From NCBI GenBank assembly GCA_946480695.1, contig CAMLKG010000029.1, positions 1 through 59,105 on the forward strand: a DNA stretch of 59,105 nucleotides, read 5' to 3'. This DNA comes from an uncultured Cellvibrio sp. Lineage in GTDB: Bacteria; Pseudomonadota; Gammaproteobacteria; Pseudomonadales; Cellvibrionaceae. A program made the translations under genes and the position numbers. Under the pieces are notes generated by a model. The model was not told the origin of the DNA. It saw nothing but the letters and a program-made list of their open reading frames with translations, and searched no databases. Positions 39,926 through 49,183 of this stretch are shown here, piece after piece. Positions within the stretch are counted from its first letter, which is position 1. Every line of letters begins with the position of its first letter.

Positions 39926-41575
39926 TCAGTGGTGCGCCTTGAAATCCCCCAGGCGAACACCGACTGCAACCAATGCCAATAAATAGGCAAACAAGCCCGC
40001 GAGACACACAATAGCCAGGCGGATAACCCGTTCCAGCACCGGCCATTCCGCCCATTGCGCCCATGCGTGCAAGAAAGCGAAGAGCACCGCCGCCATCGCC
40101 AGATTCGCGGCACCATAACGCAACCAGAGTTTGCCCCAGTGACCGGCCGGATGATAAACCCCGGATTTACGCAAGCCGCGATACAGTAGGAAGGCATTTA
40201 CGTAGGCGGCCATGGCAGTGGTAAAAGCCAACCCCACGTGGCCGAGCCCCCCAAATATTGCCAGGGGAATAACCACCACGGGCTTCATCAGGATATTGGC
40301 GAAAATAGCTATGATTCCCGTGCGGACGGGTGTTCTCATATCTTGCCGCGCAAAGAATCCGGGCACCAATACCTTGATCAGCATGAACGCAAACAACCCC
40401 AGGGCGTAGGCTTTAAGGCTGTAAGTGGACATCAAAATGTCCGACAGCTTCATTTCGCCGTGGTAGAACAACGTGAACAGAATGGGTTCAGCGAGGATAA
40501 TCAGCGCCAGGGTTGCCGGTAACGCAATGAGCACCACAAACCGGATCGCCCAATCAAGCATTTCGCTGAATCTTTGGGTCGATTGTGCGGCGCTCAAGCG
40601 GGATAAGCCCGGCATGATCACCGTCGCAATAGCCACCCCGAAGACACCCAGCGGCAGCTCCACCAGACGGTCCGAATAGAATAGCCAACTCACCGCACCA
40701 TCGCCCAACATGGTAGCGATAACGGAGTCCAGCAGCAGGTTCAATTGGCTAACCGATACCCCGAAGAGCGCAGGCGCCATTAACAGCAATATCCGCTTAA
40801 CGCCCGGGTGCGACCAATCCAGTTTGGGAGAAGGCAGCAAATGGAGTTGCCGCAGGAACGGCAATTGGAAAAGCAGTGAAAAAATCCCGGCTACCAGGAT
40901 ACTCCAGGCTAATGCATAGGCAGGGTTGGGGAAAAAATCAGCCACCAGCAATGCCGCCGCAATCATGAAGATATTCAGGAATACCGGTGTTACCGCAGGC
41001 ACGGCAAAGCGGTCATAACTATTGAGGATTGCCCCCGCAAAACCGGTGAGCGAAATAAGCATCAGGTAGGGGAAGGTAATCCGTATCAGATCGGTCAGCA
41101 GTGAAAATTTTTCCGGTTCGTCGGCATAACCCCAACCAAACACATAGGCAAAACCCACAGCACCGGCGATTCCTGCGAGGCTAAACAACAGCAAGATCGA
41201 ACCCAGGCAGCCCGCGACCTTATCTACCAGCTCCTTGACTGCATCGCGCGTACCTTTTTCCTTGTATTCGGCAAGCACGGGAATAAACGCCTGGGAGAAC
41301 GCACCTTCCGCAAATAAGCGACGAAAGAAGTTGGGGATCTTCTGCGCGACAGCGAAGGCATCCATGGCTCCGCCCGCGCCCAGCACACTTGCCAACACGA
41401 TATCGCGTACCAACCCCAGTATGCGCGAGGCCATCGTCATGGAGCCGGTGAGCAAACTGGAACGTAGCAGGCTTTTCGGTTTGGGGACTGGTTCAGGGGC
41501 CGGCTTTCCCGGCGAAGGGCTGGGCAACTCAGTGTCGGACACGGGCAAATCCTGCGCGGGTAAAAGATGCGGCAT
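39926..41575 (-). CDS. murJ: Lipid II flippase MurJ
   Basis: Moves lipid II across the inner membrane for peptidoglycan synthesis. The MviN signature (SLLTGSMTMASRILGLVRDIVLASVLGAGGAMDAF) and about 14 hydrophobic helices are present. An extra Pro-rich cytoplasmic leader of about 35 residues precedes the core. Length 549. In many relatives rpsT (ribosomal protein S20) sits just upstream; here a lipoprotein gene diverges instead. It heads the murJ-ribF run. Confidence 0.95.
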   Translation of the reverse strand: MPHLLPAQDLPVSDTELPSPSPGKPAPEPVPKPKSLLRSSLLTGSMTMASRILGLVRDIVLASVLGAGGAMDAFAVAQKIPNFFRRLFAEGAFSQAFIPVLAEYKEKGTRDAVKELVDKVAGCLGSILLLFSLAGIAGAVGFAYVFGWGYADEPEKFSLLTDLIRITFPYLMLISLTGFAGAILNSYDRFAVPAVTPVFLNIFMIAAALLVADFFPNPAYALAWSILVAGIFSLLFQLPFLRQLHLLPSPKLDWSHPGVKRILLLMAPALFGVSVSQLNLLLDSVIATMLGDGAVSWLFYSDRLVELPLGVFGVAIATVIMPGLSRLSAAQSTQRFSEMLDWAIRFVVLIALPATLALIILAEPILFTLFYHGEMKLSDILMSTYSLKAYALGLFAFMLIKVLVPGFFARQDMRTPVRTGIIAIFANILMKPVVVIPLAIFGGLGHVGLAFTTAMAAYVNAFLLYRGLRKSGVYHPAGHWGKLWLRYGAANLAMAAVLFAFLHAWAQWAEWPVLERVIRLAIVCLAGLFAYLLALVAVGVRLGDFKAHH

Positions 41576-41632
41576 TATCCATGGCTGGTATACTCAGGCA
41601 CAACACCAACAGAGTTAATCAAGGAGAATCTT

Positions 41633-42154
41633 ATGCGCGCCTACCTTCCCTGGCTTTACCTCGTTGTCCTTACCAGCCTTTCCGCCTGCAAACCCAACGG
41701 CAGTGATGCCCCCAGCGCAGAATTAGCCGCCTCATCCAGTAGTGTCACATCCTCGCGCCCCACCATGCACCCTAGCTGGGATGCCGACGGCGATGGTATC
41801 AACGATTGCGAAAAAGACAGCAGTTGTGATGACAGCACGGATTACTCACAACCCCGCCCCGCCACCAGTGCCCAGACCTTACATGAGAAATACCAGGCCG
41901 CCACTAAACTTGGCCCCTTCACGTTTCACTGCAACGATGAAGAGCAGATACCCCTGGTGGCTACTTTTTACGAAACCCAACCGGCCGCCGTTATCCTTGA
42001 ACGTGACCTGGAGGCGATAGAACTGCAACAGGTTCCCGCCGCCAGCGGCAGCAAATATGAAGCGGCCGGCACCCTGTTCTGGGAACACCAGGGCGAAGCC
42101 CGGGTTGTGTGGAGCTATAACACACCGGAGTTAGTGTGCAAAAAAGCGGAATAG
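41633..42154 (+). CDS. MliC-like lysozyme-inhibitor lipoprotein with a Ca-binding loop
   Basis: 173 residues from the ATG at 41633, which follows AAGGAG by 6 bases. The lipobox LSAC puts lipidation at C19. A Ser/Ala linker leads to an Asp-rich loop (DADGDGINDC, 50-59) like those of thrombospondin type 3 or EF-hand calcium sites, with C59 and C65. The C-terminal 80 residues match the MliC/PliC pattern: FHCNDEEQIPLVATFY, then ASGSKYEAAGTLFW and a final Cys (C170). MliC proteins block C-type lysozyme in the periplasm. The added loop is unusual. Confidence 0.8.
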   Translation: MRAYLPWLYLVVLTSLSACKPNGSDAPSAELAASSSSVTSSRPTMHPSWDADGDGINDCEKDSSCDDSTDYSQPRPATSAQTLHEKYQAATKLGPFTFHCNDEEQIPLVATFYETQPAAVILERDLEAIELQQVPAASGSKYEAAGTLFWEHQGEARVVWSYNTPELVCKKAE

Positions 42155-42196
42155 CAGACACTAAAAATTATGTTTGACATTCACCGTCCCGGATAA

Positions 42197-42216
42197 TACT
42201 GTATATAAAAACAGTA
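42197..42216 (+). promoter_or_regulatory. LexA box (SOS operator) of yebG
   Basis: TACTGTATATAAAAACAGTA fits the LexA consensus CTGT-N8-ACAG exactly, with the outer TA pairs. It lies 24 bases before the yebG start codon, overlapping the expected promoter. Confidence 0.93.
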
Positions 42217-42239
42217 ACAACACTTTGAGGATTTACGCA

Positions 42240-42533
42240 ATGGCAGTAGTCGCCGTTTGGCTATGTGATCGGGATGGCAGCATGTTTGAAGACAGAAAAA
42301 TTGCAGAAGAGCACGACAAGTATCTGGAGCTGGCTGCCAACATTACCCAATTAATTGAAGACAACATTCCCGATATTGATGAAAAGCACAGCGAAGCTAT
42401 TGGTATTTTGCTGGCACAACGCCGCGAACTCCTGGCCAAGGCCTGTAAAGGCAAGCCCGATGAATTATTGCAGCCGTTTACTTACGAAAAGCCTGCAACC
42501 CTGAACAGCAAAACCACCACCGCCAGGGATTAG
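42240..42533 (+). CDS. yebG: SOS-induced protein YebG
   Basis: A 97-residue DNA-damage-inducible protein of unknown molecular role, in the YebG family. Family features: MAVVAVWLCDRDGSMFEDRKIAEEHDKYLE begins the protein (first 30 residues), followed by ANITQLIED and the helical IGILLAQRRELLAKA stretch. TGAGG lies 8 bases before the ATG. The longer frame from 42174 runs through the LexA box, so it is not the start. The perfect LexA box and family membership together make SOS control very likely. Confidence 0.93.
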   Translation: MAVVAVWLCDRDGSMFEDRKIAEEHDKYLELAANITQLIEDNIPDIDEKHSEAIGILLAQRRELLAKACKGKPDELLQPFTYEKPATLNSKTTTARD

Positions 42534-42540
42534 GAACACC

Positions 42541-42840
42541 AGGCAGAGGTAGTTGCTGTAGGCACTGGTCGCCCACATACAACCGGTGCCGTTAATGGCT
42601 GCCCACACGGCCATTAACACACAAACAACTGATTCATACCCAGTGGTTTGTGACGTGTTTAAGTGGGCTTCCTGGATAATGGTGGTGCTTCTCCCCAGCG
42701 GTAACACCATTCTTCGGTTGCCCACTTGCTTCCAATCACTCATGCCCGCCCAGGTCGTTCAGCCACACCTGGCGCAGGAATGAGCTGCTTTTGCCACTGC
42801 ACCTTTCCTTCTGGAACCTCAACGGGTGCAGTGGTTTTTT
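42541..42840 (+). ncRNA. Candidate structured RNA downstream of yebG
   Basis: No gene covers this stretch, but five hairpins follow one another: GGCACTGG/CCGGTGCC (42561-42590), GTTAATGGC/GCCATTAAC (42591-42618), CACAAAC-A-ACTG/CAGT-G-GTTTGTG (42620-42652), AAGTGGGC/GCCCACTT (42661-42727) with AATGGTG/CACCATT inside, and CCAGGT/ACCTGG (42750-42772). A strong terminator follows. The first two stems abut and could stack. I do not recognise a known class. It may be its own transcript or the 3' end of yebG mRNA. Between 42841 and 42948 only the upstream region of the next gene remains. Confidence 0.45.
42794..42840 (+). terminator. Terminator after the candidate RNA
   Basis: CCACTGCACC and GGTGCAGTGG form a 10-base-pair stem around a 21-base loop, followed by T6. 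It points in the yebG direction. Confidence 0.85.
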
Positions 42841-42948
42841 CTATGCGCAATGAAACCGAAATCATTCCTTTTTCCGCTATTTTCTGTCGTGCAATTATTC
42901 AGGCATCGACTACAGTTAGGAGGTTGCATACTAGTAGGTGGCTTATAA

Positions 42949-43830
42949 ATGACTTTAACTTCAACCGGCAGTTTTTATCGCCGTTTCATTCTTATCCTTG
43001 GTTTGGCGAGTAGTTTGGTAGTAGCGCAGGCGCAAGCCCAAACCAAAAACCTCCGTGTCGTTCAAGGTAATAACAGCATCGAATCCTATGCCAAGGGCTT
43101 GTTGAAACTGGCATTGAGTAAACTGCCGGAAAAATATGTTATCGAGGAATCCATACCCAACTCCAGTGAAGAGCGTATGGTGAGCATGTTGATAGACAAC
43201 CAATTGGATGTTGTCTGGTACGCCACCACCAACGATTTGGAGGAGCGCCTTCAACCCGTTCGTATTTGTATTTACCGCGGCCTTTTGGGCTACCGGGTAT
43301 TGATGATTAAACAAGGCATGCAACATAAGTTTGATGGCATAACAACCCTGTCAGACCTCAAGCGTGTTTCATTGGGCCAGGGTCGTTTTTGGGCGGATAC
43401 GAATGTCCTCACTGCCAATGGTTTGAATGTGGTCAAGGTGCTTAAATACGAAGGCATTTTTTATATGCTGGATGGCGAACGTTTTGATGCGTTTCCGCGC
43501 GGCGTTCATGAGCCCTGGTCGGAAATGAAACGCTATCCCAAATTGGCGTTGGATGTTGAAAAAAACCTGCTGATTTCTTATGTCAATCCTTTTTATTTCT
43601 TTGTCAATAAATCCAACCCCAGGTTAGCGCAAGACATCGAAAAAGGGCTGCGCATAGCGCTTGAAGATGGCAGCTTCGATGAATATTTTTTTAATGACCC
43701 GACAGTAAAAGATGTGGTTGAGAAAGCTAACCTGAAAAACCGCACCATTATCCATTTGGATAATCCCTCGCTTCCTCCCAAGACCCCGGTTAACGATAAA
43801 AGCCTGTGGTTTGATCCTTACTCCCTCTAG
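42949..43830 (+). CDS. Periplasmic solute-binding protein (family 3-like)
   Basis: A 293-residue exported protein with a signal peptide ending at AQAQA (about residue 30). The body looks like an extracellular solute-binding protein of family 3 (amino-acid-like), with the terminal pattern GLRIALEDGSFDEYF common to such proteins. No transporter genes lie nearby, so it may act in sensing, perhaps with the convergent hybrid kinase, or may have lost transport. The ligand is unknown. The start has AGGTGG upstream. Confidence 0.8.
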   Translation: MTLTSTGSFYRRFILILGLASSLVVAQAQAQTKNLRVVQGNNSIESYAKGLLKLALSKLPEKYVIEESIPNSSEERMVSMLIDNQLDVVWYATTNDLEERLQPVRICIYRGLLGYRVLMIKQGMQHKFDGITTLSDLKRVSLGQGRFWADTNVLTANGLNVVKVLKYEGIFYMLDGERFDAFPRGVHEPWSEMKRYPKLALDVEKNLLISYVNPFYFFVNKSNPRLAQDIEKGLRIALEDGSFDEYFFNDPTVKDVVEKANLKNRTIIHLDNPSLPPKTPVNDKSLWFDPYSL

Positions 43831-43849
43831 CGTAGTTATAATTTTTGTC

Positions 43850-43891
43850 GCATTTCGTGTTAAGGACATCAATTGCCATAACACGAAATGC
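43850..43891. repeat. 13-bp-arm inverted repeat between convergent genes
   Basis: GCATTTCGTGTTA and TAACACGAAATGC are perfect complements separated by 16 bases. They follow the solute-binding protein stop by 19 bases. No T-run follows on either strand. It may be a factor-independent terminator or a mobile-element remnant. Confidence 0.7.
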
Positions 43892-43963
43892 ACGGGTAAA
43901 TCACGCATGGCAACCTGGTGCGCGGAGGGCGTTAGTCCTCGAGGTTTAAACGAGTATGGCGCA

Positions 43964-46900
43964 TCAACGGGACGTTTCTATCAATTCCATTAATTGTTGC
44001 CAGAGCAAATTTTTGGTGACCGGTTTTAACAAGAGACGCGCCGGGGCGAGTGCCCGGGTTAATTGCAAATCTTGCTCGGTGATATTTGCCGAGAGAAATA
44101 TGATAGGTGTGCGGCGCCATTGTTCCGTGGCGCGCATATTTTTTGCCACTTCAAAACCATCCAATTGCGGCATTTGTAAATCCAGGATGACCAAATCTAT
44201 GGGTATTTGCTCTTGTAAAATTTCCCACGCCCTTAAACCATTGTTCGCTTCCAATAAATATGCGTCGGTGGGCTTGAGCTGCTTGTAAAGAATCATGCAA
44301 TTTATGGTGTCGTCATCCGCAAACAACAGGGTTTTACCTCGTAAATCCGGCGCGTTCAAGGGCGAGGCTGCGAGCGCGATTGCTGCTTGCTCTTGTTCCG
44401 GCTCGGAAGTTGACAGCGGAAAATCCACAATAAAACGCGAGCCTTTACCCGGAGTGGACTCCACTTTAATCCTGCCGCCATGCTGCTCGATTAGATAACG
44501 GGTTACCGTTAACCCCAAACCGGTGCCACCGGAACGCCGGTTGGCCGATGCATCCAATTGGCTAAAGGGAACAAAAAGTTTTGGTATATCTTCCGGAGCA
44601 ATACCTATGCCGGTGTCATGCACGATAAATTGCAACGAATCCGTATAGCGTTGGCTAATGACGGCAACGCTGCCCGCATCGGAATATTTAATACCGTTAC
44701 TGACCAGGTTTAACAAAATTTGCTCCAGGCGATTAGGGTCCGCCCAGACGCGCTCGTCCGGTGAGGTGCTGTTGATTAATTGCAATTGTTTATTTGCAGC
44801 GAGCGGTTTTGCGATTGAAAATACGCGCTCGACAAGCGGATGGATTTCAACCCAGCTTTTAAACAATTCAATATCAGCTTCCGCTATTTTGGTGTAATCG
44901 AGGATGTCATTGATCAAATGGCTGAGCCGACGGCCACTGGAAATAATTAAATCCAGTTTTTTGCGCGCATCCCCCGGGGGCAGTTGCAGCTCTTCTTCCA
45001 GCGCCGATGCCAACCCCACTATACCATTAACCGGTGTACGCAATTCGTGGGAAGTGTTGGCGAGGAAAGTATCTTTAATCGCGTTAATGCGCACCAAGGC
45101 GTGATTCAATTGCTTTTCTTTTTCCAGCGCTGCCTTTTCACGTTGGTGACGGTAGACCAAATACAAAACTGCAAAAATGAGCAGCGTGTAGAGGGTATAG
45201 GCCCACCCGGTTTTCCAGGGCGCCGGGAGAATGCGCACCTCAATATCCAATTGCTGCTCACTCCAATGGCCACTACTGTTGGCCGCCTTGGCCTGGAAGC
45301 GATATTTGCCCGCCGGGATGTTGGTATAAGTCGCACTGTTTTTGTTTCCAATGTAATTCCAGTCTTTATCAAAACCTAGTAATCGATAGGCATATTGATT
45401 GCGTGTGGCAAGGTAATAACTAAGTGCAGCGAACTCAAACGCAAACATGTTGTGCTGGTGAGTAAGTTCCAGGTACTTGAGCAAGTGGGCGCTGTGCGTC
45501 AGCGGTGACCCCGCCGAATGGGGGGTTACTTCGCGGTTGGCGATTTTGAAGCCGGTAAGGCGCACCGGGAAGTCGATGGCTTCATCAGCCATGGCCGCAG
45601 GGTCAAACCGGCTCATACCTTCCACGCCGCCGACGTACAATTGCCCGCTTTGCGCCGCCAGGAGCGCACCGCGATTTATCGTAAACGCGGCTATACCCTG
45701 GCTGGTGTTGAACGGGGTAACCGCCAGGGTATCCGGATGGACCCTGGCCACTCCCCGGGTTGTCCCCATCCAGATATTGCCCGAGTCATCTTCCGCAAAA
45801 CCCGTCACTACCAGATCGGGCAACCCTTGCTCCAGCCCCAGGGCTATAAGGGGCTCATCATCGCGTTTCCAGATAAACGTCCCCGCATCCAGGGTTGCGA
45901 TCCACACCCGGCCGCGCGAATCCTCGAACAGGTTACGCACCATCAAGCTCGGCATATGGCGAAGCCCGGTATCATGGCGACCGAAATGGATATAGGTATT
46001 GCTCGCCGGATCGTAGCGATCCAGGCCATTGGTGCCGCCCATCCACAACCGTTGCTGGCGATCGCGCAACAGCGCATAGAGGTCCAGGCTGGATACGCCC
46101 GGCTGGTCCTTAAGCGGAACAGTATGGGTAAAGGTCGAGGTCAGCGGATCAAACCGGCTGAGTCCGGCATCCTGGGTAGCGAGCAATACTTCGCCATCGG
46201 CGCCCGGCAAAATATCCCAGGTGACATTGGAGCCAAGGCTGCCCGGACGGCCATCGGCCACAAAATGCTGCAACTGCCCGCGATCTATATCCAGGCGATA
46301 GACACCGTCGCTCCAGGTCCCGATCCAGTAACGTCCCCGTTGATCGCGCGCCAGGCTGGTAATAGGTTTGCGCGGCAGCGCCAGGGGTAAGGCCGGGTCT
46401 GATAAATCGGTAAATTGTTCGGTAACCGGATCAAACTGATTCAGCCCTTTTTCCGTACCTATCCAAATTTGCCCATTTTCCAGTTCGAAAAAGCTGAGTA
46501 CACCCGCATCGTTTAATTGCGGTCGGTTCGCGTGTGCGGTCTGCTGGAAATTGCCCACCCTGTCGCTGCCAGGATGATAAAGGCTGATACCGCCGGGATA
46601 GTGGGTAACCCACAAGTTGCCGTGCCGGTCGGGAAAGACCCCGACAGTTTTATCGCTGGTCAGGGAGTGGGGGTTACCCTGTTGGTAACGATAATTAACC
46701 AGCGCCTGGCTTGAAGGGTCATAACGTAGAAGGCCAGCACCATCGCTGCTTATCCACAACTGCCCCTCGGCATCTTTTTTAATTGCCCATACGGTGTTAC
46801 TGCCCGTTGAATCCAGCGGCGGCAGATGGTGGAACTCACCGGTAGCGGGATTGAAGCGGTCAATTCCCGCAATATATTGGCCGAGCCACAAGTTGCCCGC

Positions 46901-47620
46901 CGCATCTTCCTGCAAGGCATTAATGCGACGCCCGGCGGAACCTGAGGCATCGCTGCGGCTATGGGGATAAAAATGGAACTCACCGGTGTCGGGCGCGAAC
47001 CGGGCCAGGCCCGCATCGCTTGTGCCTATCCATATCCGGCCCTGGGAATCTTCATGCAGGGAGCGAATGCTGGTAGTGAATGCTGAAGGTGAGACGCCCC
47101 CGGGCAATTTAAAATCGCGCACCGCTGTGCGCTCCGGGTTTACCAGCACCAACCGGCCGTTATCACCGACGTACAAATTGCCGTTGCGATCCTCCAGTAG
47201 CGCGAAAACCGAATTCTGCGTACCCGCTTCAGCGGCGGTAAAAGGCACGAATTCATCGCGTTGCGGATCATAACGGCACAGTGCCTGTTCCGCGCCCACC
47301 CACAAATCCCCGCGCTGGTCACGCAATAATGCCTGCACAAAACGGCTGCAAATATTTTGCGGGTCCGCCACACCTCCTGCATAGCTTTTTAATGCAACAC
47401 CATCGTAGCGCAGTAAACTTTCACCGCCGCCGAACCAGATAAAACCCTGCTGGTCCTGTGCAATCGCCATCAAATTATTTAATGCTTTTTGATCGACAGG
47501 ATTTTTCAGTTCGATTTGTTCAAAACGGGCATCCGCCGCCCAGGACTGGGCCGCGCACCAAAGCGAGAAAAAAATAAACGACCACACGCGGTTGGTGGTA
47601 AATGTGATTAGCCTGGCCAT
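43964..47620 (-). CDS. Hybrid sensor histidine kinase with beta-propeller sensor
   Basis: 1218 residues. A signal anchor precedes a periplasmic sensor built from many two-component-regulator propeller repeats (about 40-730), then a Y_Y_Y domain and one membrane helix (about 800-822). The cytoplasm holds HisKA with H858 (SHELRTP), an ATPase domain (NLVSNG, DTGIGI, GGTGLGL) and a receiver with D1147 and K1199. Unlike the hybrid two-component systems of Bacteroidetes it has no C-terminal AraC DNA-binding domain, so a separate partner is needed. Such propellers usually sense oligosaccharides in the periplasm; the ligand here is unknown. Confidence 0.92.
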   Translation of the reverse strand: MARLITFTTNRVWSFIFFSLWCAAQSWAADARFEQIELKNPVDQKALNNLMAIAQDQQGFIWFGGGESLLRYDGVALKSYAGGVADPQNICSRFVQALLRDQRGDLWVGAEQALCRYDPQRDEFVPFTAAEAGTQNSVFALLEDRNGNLYVGDNGRLVLVNPERTAVRDFKLPGGVSPSAFTTSIRSLHEDSQGRIWIGTSDAGLARFAPDTGEFHFYPHSRSDASGSAGRRINALQEDAAGNLWLGQYIAGIDRFNPATGEFHHLPPLDSTGSNTVWAIKKDAEGQLWISSDGAGLLRYDPSSQALVNYRYQQGNPHSLTSDKTVGVFPDRHGNLWVTHYPGGISLYHPGSDRVGNFQQTAHANRPQLNDAGVLSFFELENGQIWIGTEKGLNQFDPVTEQFTDLSDPALPLALPRKPITSLARDQRGRYWIGTWSDGVYRLDIDRGQLQHFVADGRPGSLGSNVTWDILPGADGEVLLATQDAGLSRFDPLTSTFTHTVPLKDQPGVSSLDLYALLRDRQQRLWMGGTNGLDRYDPASNTYIHFGRHDTGLRHMPSLMVRNLFEDSRGRVWIATLDAGTFIWKRDDEPLIALGLEQGLPDLVVTGFAEDDSGNIWMGTTRGVARVHPDTLAVTPFNTSQGIAAFTINRGALLAAQSGQLYVGGVEGMSRFDPAAMADEAIDFPVRLTGFKIANREVTPHSAGSPLTHSAHLLKYLELTHQHNMFAFEFAALSYYLATRNQYAYRLLGFDKDWNYIGNKNSATYTNIPAGKYRFQAKAANSSGHWSEQQLDIEVRILPAPWKTGWAYTLYTLLIFAVLYLVYRHQREKAALEKEKQLNHALVRINAIKDTFLANTSHELRTPVNGIVGLASALEEELQLPPGDARKKLDLIISSGRRLSHLINDILDYTKIAEADIELFKSWVEIHPLVERVFSIAKPLAANKQLQLINSTSPDERVWADPNRLEQILLNLVSNGIKYSDAGSVAVISQRYTDSLQFIVHDTGIGIAPEDIPKLFVPFSQLDASANRRSGGTGLGLTVTRYLIEQHGGRIKVESTPGKGSRFIVDFPLSTSEPEQEQAAIALAASPLNAPDLRGKTLLFADDDTINCMILYKQLKPTDAYLLEANNGLRAWEILQEQIPIDLVILDLQMPQLDGFEVAKNMRATEQWRRTPIIFLSANITEQDLQLTRALAPARLLLKPVTKNLLWQQLMELIETSR

Positions 47621-47821
47621 TCCCTGAGTCTAGACCAGAAGGCTGAAATTACCGCGATCTTTGGGCGCAATGACATTGCCCGGCAAAGCCGTCAATGAAA
47701 GGAGCATGAAATCACAAAATAACCACCCATCGCCAAGCTGTCATCAAAACGGCAAATATCTTTAACACAAGGCTTATAGCGTGGCCGGGCACTTAACCAA
47801 CTCATGGCAAAAGGAGTCATT

Positions 47822-49072
47822 ATGTTAAAGCCTGTGCAATTGATCGCCGGTATCGCCCTGGCATTACTCATCCCTGTCACCGCGTGCGCCCATGGTGACG
47901 GGCATCATCCCGTTCCCAAAAGCGACAATAAAAATGCAAGCGTACAACTCGGCCCCCGTCCGTTTTATCTAGTTAACGATATGGACGAGGGAGCGCTCAA
48001 AAGAAAATTACAACGCTGCGCGAACGGCCCCTTTAAAAAAACCGATTTCTCTATCGGCCATCGCGGCGCTCCGCTGCAATTTCCCGAACACACAAAAGAA
48101 TCCTATGAGGCCGCCGCTAAAATGGGTGCGGGGATTTTGGAATGCGATGTAACCTTCACCAAAGATAAACAACTCGTATGCCGCCATTCACAATGCGATT
48201 TGCATACCACCACCAATATCCTCGCCACACCGCTGGCGAGCAAATGCAGCCAACCCTTTTCACCCTTTGACCCGGTAAGCGGCAAAGCAGCGAGCGCCAA
48301 CTGCTGCACCAGCGATATTACCCTCGCTGAATTTAAAACCCTGCAAGGCAAAATGGATGCCTTTAACCCTAAAGCCACTACGCCTGAAGGTTATTTGCAG
48401 GGCACCGCTAACTGGCGCACCGACCTTTACGCTGGCAGAGGCACATTGCTGACCCATGCGGAAAGTATCGAGTTGTTTAGGAAACTCGGGGTAAAAATGA
48501 CTCCCGAATTAAAATCCGCAAGTGTGCCCATGCCATTCAATGGCTATACCCAAGCCATGTACGCGCAGCAATTAATTGATGAATACAAAGCCGCCGGTGT
48601 AAAAGCGCGGGATGTGTGGCCGCAGTCCTTTGATATACAAGATGTCCGCTACTGGATTAAAAACGAACCGCAATTCGGCCAGCAAGCAGTTTACCTGGAT
48701 GATGCCGATGTTCCCGCTGATGTGCCGACCACTACCGATTTGCAACTCTACGCCGACGAAGGAATCAACATAGTCGCACCACCCATCTGGGTTTTGCTGG
48801 CATTGGATAACGACAATAACATTGTCGCTTCCGAGTATGCGCGCAATGCGAAGCAAGCCGGCCTGAAAATTATCACTTGGTCATTCGAACGCTCAGGCCC
48901 ACTAAAAAATGGCGGCGGCTGGTATTACCAAACCGTTAACCCCGCCATTAATAATGATGGCGACATGATGGATGCCTTGCACGTATTAGCAAAAGACGTT
49001 GGCGTTATCGGTATTTTCTCCGATTGGCCAGCCAGCGTTAGTTACTATGCAAACTGTATGGGCCTTAAATAA
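47822..49072 (+). CDS. Glycerophosphodiester phosphodiesterase, exported lipoprotein
   Basis: 416 residues from the ATG at 47822, which has AAAGGAG upstream. A lipoprotein-type signal ends VTAC with C22. The GDPD catalytic set is visible: H80-R81 in GHRGAP, E107 and D109 in ECDV, and H122 in CRH. It would hydrolyse glycerophosphodiesters to glycerol 3-phosphate in the periplasm or on the outer membrane. Several Cys pairs (C119, C125, C147 and others) suggest disulfides. The 201-base gap to the divergent kinase holds promoters I could not place. Confidence 0.88.
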   Translation: MLKPVQLIAGIALALLIPVTACAHGDGHHPVPKSDNKNASVQLGPRPFYLVNDMDEGALKRKLQRCANGPFKKTDFSIGHRGAPLQFPEHTKESYEAAAKMGAGILECDVTFTKDKQLVCRHSQCDLHTTTNILATPLASKCSQPFSPFDPVSGKAASANCCTSDITLAEFKTLQGKMDAFNPKATTPEGYLQGTANWRTDLYAGRGTLLTHAESIELFRKLGVKMTPELKSASVPMPFNGYTQAMYAQQLIDEYKAAGVKARDVWPQSFDIQDVRYWIKNEPQFGQQAVYLDDADVPADVPTTTDLQLYADEGINIVAPPIWVLLALDNDNNIVASEYARNAKQAGLKIITWSFERSGPLKNGGGWYYQTVNPAINNDGDMMDALHVLAKDVGVIGIFSDWPASVSYYANCMGLK

Positions 49073-49141
49073 TCGGAAATGAACCATAGCCAGGGACGGC
49101 GGCTGGAAACTACCATTTCCTCCTTGACCTTACCTTGATAA

Positions 49142-49175
49142 TCCTGTAATTTCAGTAATTACTGAAATTACAGGA
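49142..49175. promoter_or_regulatory. 34-bp perfect palindrome over the regulator's ribosome binding site
   Basis: TCCTGTAATTTCAGTAA is followed directly by its exact reverse complement, so the whole 34 bp is a palindrome with no spacer. Its right end contains the AGGA ribosome binding site of the GbsR/MarR-type gene, 8 bases before the ATG. The likely role is an operator for the regulator itself. Confidence 0.8.
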
Positions 49176-49183
49176 ATCACAAA

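Noticed and set aside
42591..42618. Integron attC-like hairpin (GTTAATGGC / GCCATTAAC)
   Set aside because: The end motifs are in the wrong order and do not fit GTTRRRY and RYYYAAC; no integrase gene or cassette array is near.
42465..42743. Minus-strand 92-codon frame over the yebG end and the candidate RNA
   Set aside because: It overlaps yebG antisense, has no good ribosome binding site, and its shape comes from the hairpin-rich DNA. Terminator direction also favours the plus strand.
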